DNA of 39,067 nucleotides. Source: Frankia torreyi (GTDB lineage: Bacteria; Actinomycetota; Actinomycetes; Frankiales; Frankiaceae). The stretch is from NCBI RefSeq assembly GCF_000948395.1, contig NZ_JYFN01000027.1, positions 23,004 to 62,070 on the forward strand. Reading direction: 5' to 3'. Numbering within the stretch: the stretch's first letter is position 1; each line of letters opens with the position of its first letter. The notes below the pieces were generated by a model, which was given only the letters and a program-made list of their open reading frames with translations, was not told the DNA's origin and ran no database searches. The position numbers and the translations under genes are program-made. Positions 17,778-25,513 of this stretch are shown one piece after another.

Positions 17778-19140
17778 CTGCCGGCCACGGTGGCGGAGCG
17801 GGAGGTGCCGACGCGGGCGGGGCTGGCGTCGGCGCGGGGGAGTGGCAGGCGACCAGAGCGCGGATGATCGCATTGCAGGAGGAGCTGGACTGGCAGGTCT
17901 ACCGGCTCTACGACCTGCTGGCCGACGAGTTGACCGCGCCGGCCGAGGTCGTGCCGGAACTGAAGCTGGGGGAGCGGGCGTTCGAGATCGTCCTGGCGCG
18001 GCGGATCGCGGCGGGGGAGGCGGAGTCGGAATGGTTCGTCCGGCACAGGTCGACGCCGATCACCGAGCTGCCCGAGCACTGGCCGGCGGAGTACCGGGCG
18101 GTGGTCGAGAAGCGGATCGCCGTCATCGAGTCGAATCGGAGCCTGGCGCTCATCGAACGGCCGGAGTGCAAGCGGCGCTGGTCCACCGAGGGCTGAGACA
18201 TCCTGCAGGAACGGGCGATCCAGGGCTGGCTGCTCGATCGGTGTGAACGCCGCTAGCTGTGGTTCCACCAGATCGACGGGATGGAGCAGCCGCGCCTGCT
18301 CACCACCGCCCAGTTGGCCGACGAGCTGCTGCGGGACGTCGTCGCCGTCGCCGTCGCCGAGCTCTATCGCCCGACCCAGGACCTGACCCGGACCATCGCC
18401 GAACTGGTCGCCTCCGAGCACGTCCCCTATCTCGCCGCGCTGCGATACGCCGATACCGGGCTGGTGACGCGCGCGGTGTGGGAGAACGTCTGGGCATTGC
18501 AGCGGATCGAGGATCCGTATCTCGCCCGGGTCGAGGAGCTGCGGGAGGAGAAGAAGTCCGCGGAGGCGATCGCACGGGACGCCGGTGCCGACGCGGCGGC
18601 GAAGGCGGCCGCGGAGGCCACGCTGATCCGGCTGAAGCACGAGCTGCCCGGGGCCGAGGAGGTGCACCGGCCCTACCGCGAGGCGATTCCGCTGCCGCCG
18701 AAGTATGCCCCGGCGGACTTCCGCCGACCCAGCTTCTGGCGCCAGCGGGGCAAGCTCGACGTGCCGAAGGAGCGGTTCATCTCCTACCCGGAGGCCTCCC
18801 GCGACGGCGATCCCCACCTGCTGCTCGGCTGGGCCGGCTGGGACCATCGCGAGCAGGCCCAGGCGCTGGCGATGCTGATCACCGAGCGGGAGCAGACCGA
18901 CGGCTGGGGGGCGCAGTGGCTCACGCCGCTGCTCGCGGGCCTGCGCGAACTCCTGCCGTGGGTGTACCAGTGGCACGGCGAGTTCGACCCTGACTTACGA
19001 CGGCAGCCCCGTCGAGGTGTACGACTCCACTCCTCGCCGACTACACCAACCGCTTCCAGCTCACCGACGACGCCCTCACCACCCGGCGCCCCACCACGGC
19101 GGCCCGAGGACGCCGCAAGAAGGCGCCCTCGGCCACCTGA
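17778..19140 (+). pseudogene. pglX: C-terminal remnant of BREX-2 DNA methyltransferase PglX
   Basis: Conserved PglX C-terminal text is readable but broken. The frame with EWQATRARMIALQEELDWQV, LGERAFEIVLARRIAAGEAE and PITELPEHWPAEYRAVVEKR runs to TGA 18194, where EG-stop-DIL implies Trp to stop. The same frame continues through a TAG at 18254 (Glu to stop in RR-stop-LWFHQIDGMEQP). It then reads AELYRPTQDLTRTIAELVAS, KLDVPKERFISYPEASRDGD and LLLGWAGWDHREQAQALAML. Near 18992 a one-base change shifts the frame (FDP-TYDGSPVEVYDS), and a second shift near 19030 gives LLADYTNRFQLTDDALTT up to the stop at 19140. A further shift lies near 17840. The N-terminal methyltransferase half with its NPPY-type motif is absent. 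PglX is the adenine methyltransferase of Pgl/BREX-2 phage resistance; this copy cannot work. Confidence 0.88.
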
Positions 19141-19299
19141 AACCCGTTACCGCAGCTCCTGGCCGCCGCACTGCCGGGCTGCGGTCGCCGCCCGGCGACG
19201 TGCGGCCGCCCTCCGCGGAAATCTGAGGCCGCCGCCCGCCACTTGCCTGCTCAGGTCCCGAGGAAAAAGTGCGATATGCGTGGCGTGAGCTGCGCGAGA

Positions 19300-19315
19300 G
19301 TGACCATAATGTCAC
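19300..19315. promoter_or_regulatory. Palindrome directly upstream of the toxin-like gene
   Basis: GTGAC-CATAAT-GTCAC is a perfect 5-bp inverted repeat with an AT-rich centre, ending 11 bp before the ATG at 19327. It could be an operator overlapping the translation start region. Spacing does not fit a CRP site. Confidence 0.4.
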
Positions 19316-19326
19316 GGTGAGCGCTG

Positions 19327-20535
19327 ATGGCCCGTGATCTCCCCACGGGCAGTTCTGACCTGCCCGAGTCCGCAGGCTCCCCGGTCGAACGTTCCCCCTC
19401 GTCCGCGGTCGAGGCGAAGCTTCGGCTGCTGGACCGCCGTGCCGCAGACGACGATCCCAGCGGGAGCGGCGATCTCACCGGGAACGGCAAGGCCGAGCGG
19501 GACGGCCGCGTCGCCGGAGCCGATCGTGCCGCCGGAGCCGACCGCGTTACCGGCCACGACCAGGGAGCCGGCCACGACCAGGGAGCCGGTCGCGAACCGG
19601 GCGCCGTCCGGCCAGAACGAACGTCGGTGGAGGCGAAGCTCGATGCGCTCGAACGGCGGGCATTTGGACGAGACCAGACCACGTCGCCCCCCGAACGCGG
19701 CGCCGCCGAGGCCACCGCCGTGGCGCCGACGGCCATGGACCGCACACTCGCGCTCCTCGACCGCGCGGCGGAACGGACAGACCTCGGCTCGGCGCAGCGA
19801 CGGGTGCAGACCTGGGGCGAGCCGACCGCTCCGGTTCGCGACACAGTACCGGAGAAGACCCACTCCGTTCCGGGGGCGGACACGTCCGAGACGCCGCTGG
19901 CCGACGGGCGAGAAGGGGAATCCGCACAGGAGGCGGAAACAGACGAGACCTCGGCGGACGCCCCTCCGAATCCTGAACCTTCCGATAATCATGCACCGGA
20001 AGAAAGAGCCCAGGAGAAGGCCGCGCCGGCCGACTACGATTCGGGCCCGTCGGACAGCCCCGAACCTCTTGACGCGAGACTGGCCGCAGTCTACGAGACG
20101 AGCGTGCCGACTCCGGCCGGCCGCGCCTTCTTCGAGAAGGGCGATTCAATCATCGTGTCGTCGCTCAGGGCGAGGCCAGAATCCGGCTACTACACCGTCG
20201 ACCTTCACGGTAGTCCGTCGTCCTTCCACGTCGGCGATCAGACGCTGGACGCGCGCGATCTCAGCCGGCTGATCCGCGCGGATGACCGATGGGCCAGCCA
20301 GCCGGTCCGGCTGCTCTCGTGCGAGACGGGTCAGGGGGAGGATCCTGTGGCGAGAGAGGTTGCGCGAGAGCTTGACGTCGACGTGCTCGCTCCGACTGAG
20401 CTGGCCTGGGTCGATCGGAGAACCGGCGAAGTATATACGACCTCCGGTGACGTGGACCCAGATGGACTCGTGTATCCATCGGTACCCTATGATGGATCTT
20501 GGATTAGATTTAGCCCCGGTGAGGAAGAGCAATGA
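19327..20535 (+). CDS. Polymorphic-toxin-like protein with candidate His/Cys clan-CD-type C-terminal domain
   Basis: 402 residues. The N-terminal ~250 are hydrophilic and low in hydrophobics, with a recurring coiled-coil-like unit: VEAKLRLLDRRA (28), VEAKLDALERRAF (101) and MDRTLALLDRAAERT (137). There is also a GHDQGA tandem repeat and a long acidic Glu/Ala/Pro linker (190-245). The C-terminal ~130 residues form a compact domain with SGYYTVDLHGSPSSFHVGD and QPVRLLSCETGQGEDPVARE. H294 (VDLHG) and C332 (LLSCETG), each at the end of a predicted strand, resemble the His-Gly / Cys arrangement of clan CD cysteine proteases. Domains of this type occur at the ends of actinobacterial secreted polymorphic toxins. 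No signal peptide is seen. The 3' end is markedly lower in GC than its neighbours, and it overlaps the next gene by four bases (ATGA). The toxin role is inference. Confidence 0.7.
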   Translation: MARDLPTGSSDLPESAGSPVERSPSSAVEAKLRLLDRRAADDDPSGSGDLTGNGKAERDGRVAGADRAAGADRVTGHDQGAGHDQGAGREPGAVRPERTSVEAKLDALERRAFGRDQTTSPPERGAAEATAVAPTAMDRTLALLDRAAERTDLGSAQRRVQTWGEPTAPVRDTVPEKTHSVPGADTSETPLADGREGESAQEAETDETSADAPPNPEPSDNHAPEERAQEKAAPADYDSGPSDSPEPLDARLAAVYETSVPTPAGRAFFEKGDSIIVSSLRARPESGYYTVDLHGSPSSFHVGDQTLDARDLSRLIRADDRWASQPVRLLSCETGQGEDPVAREVARELDVDVLAPTELAWVDRRTGEVYTTSGDVDPDGLVYPSVPYDGSWIRFSPGEEEQ

Positions 20536-20936
20536 CATCGAATTTTCCAGCGCCGAAGATCGCTGGGGTTTACGGCACGGTCGACGGTCGTCCCGACTTC
20601 GGTGATCGTGAAACGCTTCCCGTTGGGGAGGAAAGAATCGCGGTTCTCGGCTATTTGAATTCCGGAGAGTTTCTGCTGCGAACCACCGGCCGCACCGAGG
20701 ATGTTGTAGATCCTTCGCGTGGAAAGGTGGTTCCGATTAGTTTCCGGACGGATGGGAACTGGATCTGGACGGACTCGATCGCCTACTATCTCGAAGCGTA
20801 CGGCTTGGCGCCCCAGCCCGAATTTCTGGCGCACATCCGCGATCGTGAATACCGTTACGTGCGGCCGGTGGAGGAACAGATTGGCCTCGCGGGCGACGTC
20901 CTCCAGGAAAGGATCAACGGCCGGCAGTTGCGGTGA
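20532..20936 (+). CDS. Putative immunity protein paired with the toxin-like gene
   Basis: 134 residues starting at the ATGA overlap with the upstream stop. It is a soluble, acidic, mixed alpha/beta protein: KIAGVYGTVDGRPDFGDRE, EERIAVLGYLNSGEFLLRTT, VVPISFRTDGNWIWTDSIAY and YLEAYGLAPQPEFLAHIRDR. The GNWIWTDSIAYYL...GLAP...EFLAHI stretch recurs in small actinobacterial proteins encoded beside toxin-like genes. Its GC content is clearly lower than that of the window, like the toxin 3' end, suggesting joint horizontal arrival. Size, coupling and context fit an immunity protein that neutralises the upstream C-terminal domain. No characterised family is recognised with confidence. Confidence 0.68.
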   Translation: MTSNFPAPKIAGVYGTVDGRPDFGDRETLPVGEERIAVLGYLNSGEFLLRTTGRTEDVVDPSRGKVVPISFRTDGNWIWTDSIAYYLEAYGLAPQPEFLAHIRDREYRYVRPVEEQIGLAGDVLQERINGRQLR

Positions 20937-21518
20937 CATGCCGAGCCGTCCGAGGAGCGGGTCGCTGCCGCGTCTCGGGCGCTCGGGGAAGACTGACCGC
21001 GGATCGGCCGTCGGGTGTTCCGGGCACGTGCCTGGCCGGGTGCGGTGGGCGCCGTACGCGACGTGCTGCTTGGCGCCGACCCACCGGTGAAGACGACATC
21101 GCGCGCCGCCGAGCGCCTCGCGCGGCTACGCGAGGAGTACCTGGACCGCGCACATCTCGGTGGCACGGTCATCCAGCGGAAGCGGACCGGCGATGTGCAC
21201 TGGTGGACCTGGGCCGGCAGTCGCGCCAACGCGACGCTCATCGCTACCCTGGGTGATCTTGTCGACCCTCGTGGTCGGGCGGCGGACGACCGGATTCGGC
21301 TGCGCTCCGACCTGACCGCAGCATCGTGGCGTGCGGCCACGGGGGACCTCGCCGAACGGCTCTGCCTGCCCGAGGTGGACAGGGAGGCCCTGGCCGGCCT
21401 GAAGTTCAACGCGGCTCTGCCCCCGCGCCTCGCCGAAGCCACGCTCGCCGCCCGCCTCGCCGACCTCGATGGCGCCGCCGCCGTCCTGAGCGAACCCGTC
21501 CGCTTCGTCGTTCACTGA
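20937..21518 (+). pseudogene. C-terminal fragment of an Lhr-like DEAD/DEAH helicase (BrxHI-type candidate)
   Basis: The frame reads PSEERVAAASRALGED, an in-frame TGA at 20994, then IGRRVFRARAWPGAVGAV, RDVLLGADPPVKTTSRAAER, RKRTGDVHWWTWAGSRANAT and LAGLKFNAALPPRLAEATLA up to the stop at 21518. The WWTWAG-RANATL and LCLPEV-LAGLKF-LPPRLAE strings match the C-terminal region of large Lhr-like helicases. The helicase motifs I-VI are absent, so only the tail (~170-190 codons) remains; it starts right after the immunity gene stop. BREX-2 systems encode an Lhr-like helicase (BrxHI), and a PglX remnant lies 2 kb upstream, so common origin is plausible but not proved. An independent start at ATG 21015 is unlikely to make a functional protein. 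Confidence 0.7.
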
Positions 21519-21536
21519 TGGCGGGATGGCAGTGTT

Positions 21537-22082
21537 GTGGAGATGGCCATTCCTACGCTGACGACGGCGCGGCTGATCCTGCGGCCGATCGAGAACGGTG
21601 ACGTCGACGGGTTCACCCGGATCTGGTCCGACCCCGAGTTCGCCCGCCATGTCGGCGGGCCGGTCACGTCGCCGGATGCCGTGTGGCACCAGATGGCGGG
21701 GTGCATCGGGTGTTGGCTGCTCACCGGGGTCGGACCCTGGTCCGTGGTGGAGCGGGAGAGCGGGACGCTCGTCGGGCGGGCGGGATTATGGGACGAACCG
21801 GGCTGGCCGGGCGTGGAGGCGCTCTGGTACATCGGTCGGCCCTGGTGGGGACGTGGCTATGCGGCGGAGGCGGCCGCCGCGGCGATCACCTGGGTGCTCC
21901 GGGTGCGGCCCGAACTCGACCGAGTGTGTGCGGCCATCGTCCCGGCGAACATCCGATCGGTCCGGGTCGCGCAGCGCCTCGGGATGCACCGGACGGGCGC
22001 CGAGTATCTCCACGAGGAGACGCACGCCATCTATGCCGTCAGCCGCGCCGACTGGTCCCGTCGATCCGGCGCCGGCTCGTGA
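21537..22082 (+). CDS. GNAT family N-acetyltransferase (RimJ/RimL type)
   Basis: 181 residues from GTG 21537 (ATG 21543 is an equally possible start; neither has a strong ribosome site). The N-terminal TARLILRPIENGDVDGFTRI is the standard RimJ/RimL opening. LWYIGRPWWGRGYAAEAAAA gives motif A with the acetyl-CoA pyrophosphate loop RxxWGRGYA. PANIRSVRVAQRLGMHRTGA is the motif B region, where a conserved Asn-x-x-S supports catalysis. The family acetylates N-terminal amines of ribosomal proteins or small molecules; the substrate is unknown. It follows a helicase remnant and precedes a kinase-like gene in the same direction. Confidence 0.9.
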   Translation: MEMAIPTLTTARLILRPIENGDVDGFTRIWSDPEFARHVGGPVTSPDAVWHQMAGCIGCWLLTGVGPWSVVERESGTLVGRAGLWDEPGWPGVEALWYIGRPWWGRGYAAEAAAAAITWVLRVRPELDRVCAAIVPANIRSVRVAQRLGMHRTGAEYLHEETHAIYAVSRADWSRRSGAGS

Positions 22083-22174
22083 CCCGATCTGCCGGCACGG
22101 CCCCAGCGTTGAGGGGAACCTCGTCAGGAACGGGGTGGGTCGGCGGGGAGGCGATCGGCGAGGGGAGCTGCGGC

Positions 22175-22813
22175 GTGGTGGACAGCGGTGTGGTGGACAG
22201 CGGCGCGGGAAGGGGCGTCGGGGCGACTCCGGCGGCGGCTGTGAACATCGCGCTGTGGGTGGCCGGTCGACGGCCGAGGGCGGGGGACACCCGGGTGCTC
22301 GCCGTCGACGGTCGTTCCGGCGCGGGTAAGACGACGCTCGCACAGGCCGTCGCAGCACGCCTCGACGCGCCCGTGTTGCGGATGGACGACCTGTACGACG
22401 GGTGGGACGGACTCGCCGCCGGTATCGACCAGTTCGTCGCGCGGGTCCTGCGGCCGTTGGCTCGCGGGGAGCGGGCGTCCTGGCGTCGCTACGACTGGCA
22501 CCAGGGATGCTATGGCCCCGACCAGATCCTGGACCCGTCGACCGCGATCCTCGTCGTTGAGGGTGTCGGCGCCGGTGCGCGGGCCGCGGCGCCCCTGCTC
22601 GGCGGGCTGGTCTGTGTCGCGGCGCCGGTGCAGGTGCGGCGGCGGCGCGCGCTTGCCCGGGACGGGGACATCTTCGCCCCGCACTGGGAACGCTGGGCCC
22701 GCCACGAGGACCGGTACTTCGCCGACGAGGACGTCGCCGGCCGGGCCGATATCCTCGTCAACGGCGCGCCCGCAGGAGATGGTTCGGCAGTGGACGGGAC
22801 GACCGACGCCTGA
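22175..22813 (+). CDS. Uridine-kinase-like P-loop NTPase
   Basis: 212 residues from GTG 22175, seven bases after AGGGGAG; a second GTG follows directly, and a 15-bp direct repeat encodes VVDSG twice at the N-terminus. Walker A is AVDGRSGAGKTTLAQAVA. The substrate-side motif VLRMDDLYDGWDGLA and the later RRYDWHQGCYGP are typical of the actinobacterial uridine kinase-like / (d)NMP kinase-like family. ILVVEGVGAGARAAAPLL is the Walker-B-type strand, and RRRRALARDGDIFAPHWERW fits the lid/Arg-rich region. It probably phosphorylates a nucleoside or similar small molecule in the cytoplasm. The exact substrate is not evident. Confidence 0.85.
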   Translation: MVDSGVVDSGAGRGVGATPAAAVNIALWVAGRRPRAGDTRVLAVDGRSGAGKTTLAQAVAARLDAPVLRMDDLYDGWDGLAAGIDQFVARVLRPLARGERASWRRYDWHQGCYGPDQILDPSTAILVVEGVGAGARAAAPLLGGLVCVAAPVQVRRRRALARDGDIFAPHWERWARHEDRYFADEDVAGRADILVNGAPAGDGSAVDGTTDA

Positions 22814-22849
22814 TCAGCTGTCAGGTGGCCGCGCACTTCACAGCCAGGG

Positions 22850-23674
22850 ATGGCATCGCCGTACAGTCAGGCGGTGACAGTGCCGGAGAGTGCCGCGGTC
22901 AACGGTCCCGCCTCCCCGCCGCCCCCGCTGGCGGGGGTCTCGTCTGCGGGGAGATCCCCGACCGACCCGGTCTCCCGCCTCGCCGCCGACGCGGCGGCGC
23001 CGGGAGCCGCCAGGAGCCTGACGGCGGCCGCACCGTACACGCCCGGTGAGGTGGTCGTGCACCGGTCGTTCACCACGAAGCGGCTGGTGTTCGTCCGTAC
23101 CGGCCATGTCGTCGGCCATGACGAGCGCGGCCTGCGGCTGTGGATTCCGCACGGCTGCCCGATGGCCGTCGAGCTCAGCGCGGACGGCCGCGGGCTGCGG
23201 GACATGCCCTTTGCCGAGTGGGTCCGCCAGCCGACGGTGATGACGACGACCGTCTGGCGCGGGCCGAACATCTTCATGCTGGTCCCGCCGCAGGGAGCCA
23301 ACTCGGTGTGGTGGTTCTGGGACTGGCAGGGCCGGTTCGTCCGCTGGTACATCAACCTGGAGGAGCCCGCCGTCGCCTGGCGCCACGACGGCCTCGTCGG
23401 TGTCGACACCACCGATCATGACCTCGACCTGTGGGTCACGCCGGAGCGGACCTGGGAGTGGAAGGACGAGCACGAGCTGGAGGAACGCCTCGCCTTCCCC
23501 GAGCACTACTGGGTGCCCGATCCGGACGCGGTGCGGGCCGAGGGGGAGCGGCTGCTGCGGCTGGTGGAGGCCGGCGCGTTCCCCTTCGACGGCACCTGGA
23601 CCGACTTCCGCCCGGAACCATCCTGGCAGACCCCCGACGCGCTGCCCACCGGCTGGGACCGTCCCCGCGTCTGA
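22850..23674 (+). CDS. DUF402 domain protein
   Basis: 274 residues. The N-terminal ~65 are Pro/Ala-rich and variable. The DUF402 core follows: YTPGEVVVHRSFTTKRLVFV, NSVWWFWDWQGRFVRWYINL, EEPAVAWRHDGLVGVDTTDHD, LDLWVTPERTWEWKDEHELEE. The spaced acidic residues in D-x-D-x-D and the E/D-rich WEWKDEHELEE match the metal-dependent phosphatase-like fold of DUF402 proteins, some of which hydrolyse nucleoside di/triphosphates. The specific reaction is unknown here. The C-terminal WTDFRPEPSWQTPDALP is a family-like tail. The stop codon is the first TGA of a 13-bp tandem repeat array. Confidence 0.85.
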   Translation: MASPYSQAVTVPESAAVNGPASPPPPLAGVSSAGRSPTDPVSRLAADAAAPGAARSLTAAAPYTPGEVVVHRSFTTKRLVFVRTGHVVGHDERGLRLWIPHGCPMAVELSADGRGLRDMPFAEWVRQPTVMTTTVWRGPNIFMLVPPQGANSVWWFWDWQGRFVRWYINLEEPAVAWRHDGLVGVDTTDHDLDLWVTPERTWEWKDEHELEERLAFPEHYWVPDPDAVRAEGERLLRLVEAGAFPFDGTWTDFRPEPSWQTPDALPTGWDRPRV

Positions 23675-23736
23675 TCCCGGGGCCTGATCCCGGGGCCTGA
23701 TCCCGGGGCCTGATCCCGGGGCCTGATCCCGGGGCC
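23672..23736. repeat. Five perfect 13-bp tandem repeats starting at the DUF402 stop codon
   Basis: TGATCCCGGGGCC is repeated five times (23672, 23685, 23698, 23711, 23724). The unit is not a multiple of three and its first TGA is the stop codon of the DUF402 gene. The embedded CCCGGG and GGCC palindromes allow hairpins. It lies between converging genes. Confidence 0.95.
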
Positions 23737-23759
23737 TGGGCGGACGAACCCGGCGCGGT

Positions 23760-24251
23760 TCACGGGGCCGTGGGGGATTCGGAGTAGGCCCAGCCGGACC
23801 AGCGGGTCACGGCCACGACGATGGCCGGACCGGTCGGTGGGACCTGCCGGTACTGGCGGTAGCGCGCGGTCAGGGCCGCAGCGGCCGCGGCGTGCCGTGG
23901 ATCCCCGGCCTCGACGATGCGGGCCAGCCCGTCGGCCCGGGCCCACCACAGCCGCGCCCACTCGTCGTCATAGTGGTCGACCAGCAGGCTGACCAGCGGG
24001 TTGGCGCGGATGTCGCGCAGGCGTCGCAGCTCGGTGCGGGTGCTTTTCGGTTTGTGGTCGACGATGGTCACGATCGTCGCGGGTGGGTCCGCACCGCCGC
24101 GAGCGTCGCCGCGGTCGCCGCCGGCGCCCCCCGTTTCGACGGCGAAGGTCACGGGCACCACGAGCGGCTGACCGTCCGCGCCGGCGGTGGCCAGCCGGGC
24201 CACCCGGGCCGCCGCGAACCGCTTCCGGGCCTCGAGCCCACTGAGCCGCAT
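23760..24251 (-). CDS. F420-dependent PPOX-class oxidoreductase (TIGR03668-like)
   Basis: 163 residues from ATG 24251, preceded by GTGAAGGG; the longer upstream start is unsupported. The start MRLSGLEARKRFAAARVARL and ATAGADGQPLVVPVTFAVE form the split-barrel entry strand of the pyridoxamine-5'-phosphate-oxidase-like fold. TIVDHKPKSTRTELRRLRDI (cofactor-phosphate-binding KPKST region), NPLVSLLVDHYDDEWARLWW and ARADGLARIVEAGD follow, and the C-terminal RYRQYRQVPPTGPAIVVAVT closes the barrel. This composition fits the F420-class PPOX subgroup. It would use F420 (or FMN) for reduction of an unknown substrate. A Gly/Ala/Asp insert sits after the first strands. It is divergent from the SOS-box radical SAM gene. 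Confidence 0.88.
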   Translation of the reverse strand: MRLSGLEARKRFAAARVARLATAGADGQPLVVPVTFAVETGGAGGDRGDARGGADPPATIVTIVDHKPKSTRTELRRLRDIRANPLVSLLVDHYDDEWARLWWARADGLARIVEAGDPRHAAAAAALTARYRQYRQVPPTGPAIVVAVTRWSGWAYSESPTAP

Positions 24252-24273
24252 CCCTTCACTATCCCCGCAGCCT

Positions 24274-24303
24274 CCCCAAGTCCGCCTGCCCCAAGTCCGC
24301 CTG
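24274..24303. repeat. 15-bp tandem duplication upstream of the radical SAM gene
   Basis: CCCCAAGTCCGCCTG occurs twice in tandem (24274-24288, 24289-24303) between the divergent PPOX-type and radical SAM genes. A related partial copy (CCCGAGG) follows. Confidence 0.85.
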
Positions 24304-24389
24304 CCCGAGGTCAGCGCCCGTCGCAGGCCGGCAGCCTTGCGGGCTGCGGCCTGCTTGCGGGCGGGACCTCGCTCGGACTGGACAATCTG

Positions 24390-24405
24390 TCGAACACATG
24401 TTCCC
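24390..24405 (+). promoter_or_regulatory. LexA-type SOS box
   Basis: TCGAAC-ACAT-GTTCCC matches the actinobacterial SOS-box consensus TCGAAC-N4-GTTCGA except for the last two bases. It ends only seven bases before the ATG at 24413 of an Rv2578c-type radical SAM gene. The position suggests LexA would block transcription initiation or elongation directly, with induction after DNA damage. Confidence 0.7.
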
Positions 24406-24412
24406 ATAAGGC

Positions 24413-25513
24413 ATGCGTTGGGACAACCTCCGGCTCGCCGCCACCGAGCAGCCCGTCGCGGCCGGCGCGAGTGCGCCGTCGCTGCTCGCCCGGGGCGCCG
24501 TCACCCGTACGTTCAACACCCCTGGGTTCGCCGGTCTGACCTTCTACGAGATCCACGCCCGGTCCGTGCTCAACCGGGTTCCGCCGGCGTCGCGAATGGC
24601 GTTCCGCTGGACGGTGAACCCCTACCGTGGCTGTTCCCACGCCTGCCGGTACTGCTTCGCCCGGGGCACCCATGCCTACCTCGATCTCGACACCGGGCGC
24701 GACTTCGACACCCAGATCGTCGTCAAGGTCAACGTCGCCGAGCGGCTGCGCTCGGAGCTCGCCGCGCCCCGCTGGCGCGGCGAACACGTGGCGATGGGCA
24801 CGAACGTCGATCCCTACCAGCGGGCCGAAGGTCGTTACCGGCTCATGCCGGGGGTCCTCGCCGCCCTGCGCGACGCCCGCAACCCCTTCTCGGTGCTCAC
24901 GAAGGGCTCGCTCATCGTGCGCGATCTCGATCTGCTTGCCGCTGCCGCGGAGGTGACGCAGGTCGGCGTCGCGCTGTCCGTCGGCTTCGTCGACGACGAG
25001 CTGTGGCGGCTCGTCGAGCCCGGGACCCCACATCCCCGGCGGCGGCTGGAGGCGTGCGCGGCGCTGGGCGAGCGCGGGGTCCCCACCGGGGTTCTCATGG
25101 CGCCGATCCTGCCGTATCTCACCGACTCCCCTGCGGCGCTCGCCCGGGCGGTGGAGCAGATCGCACAGGCCGGCGCGTCGTCGGTCACGCCGCTGGTGCT
25201 GCACCTGCGGCCCGGCGCCCGGGAGTGGTACCTGGCCTGGCTTGCCGAGCACCATCCCGCGCTGGTCGGCCCGTACCGCCGGCTCTACGGGTCCGGGGCA
25301 TACGCGCCGCGCGTCTATCGGGATCGGATTGCGGCGCAGGTGCGGGAGCTCGCCGAACGGGCCCGCATCGGAGCCGCGGTGCCGCGTCCGGGTGGGCGCT
25401 TCGCGGCGTCCGCGCCGCAGCCCGACGGAGCGGCCGAGCGGGCAGTGCCGGCCGACCCCGCCGGGCCGGGCCGCCGCGACGAGCAGCTCGCCCTGCCCGG
25501 GTTCGGGGGATGA
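24413..25513 (+). CDS. Rv2578c-family radical SAM protein (spore-photoproduct-lyase-like)
   Basis: 366 residues; ATG 24413 gives MRWDNLRL, like the MRW- start of Rv2578c. The cluster motif is CSHACRYC (Cx3Cx2C; the three Cys ligate the 4Fe-4S cluster). Around it lie FRWTVNPYRGCSHACRYCFA, MGTNVDPYQRAEGRYRLMPG, SVLTKGSLIVRDLDLL, PTGVLMAPILPYLTDSP and LVLHLRPGAREWYLAWLAEH. These match the Rv2578c-type family, which shares the SPL-like fold. The C-terminal ~50 residues are Pro/Ala-rich with a final LALPGFGG. An SOS box sits directly upstream, so a DNA-repair or damage role is inferred; the reaction is unknown. The next gene begins 82 bases later. Confidence 0.9.
   Translation: MRWDNLRLAATEQPVAAGASAPSLLARGAVTRTFNTPGFAGLTFYEIHARSVLNRVPPASRMAFRWTVNPYRGCSHACRYCFARGTHAYLDLDTGRDFDTQIVVKVNVAERLRSELAAPRWRGEHVAMGTNVDPYQRAEGRYRLMPGVLAALRDARNPFSVLTKGSLIVRDLDLLAAAAEVTQVGVALSVGFVDDELWRLVEPGTPHPRRRLEACAALGERGVPTGVLMAPILPYLTDSPAALARAVEQIAQAGASSVTPLVLHLRPGAREWYLAWLAEHHPALVGPYRRLYGSGAYAPRVYRDRIAAQVRELAERARIGAAVPRPGGRFAASAPQPDGAAERAVPADPAGPGRRDEQLALPGFGG

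Noticed and set aside
19300-19315. CRP/GlxR site before the toxin-like gene
   Set aside because: The half-sites GTGA and TCAC are eight bases apart, not the six of the CRP consensus; kept only as an unspecified palindrome.
5447-23736. CRISPR arrays
   Set aside because: All short repeats seen are contiguous tandem units without unique spacers, and no cas genes are present.
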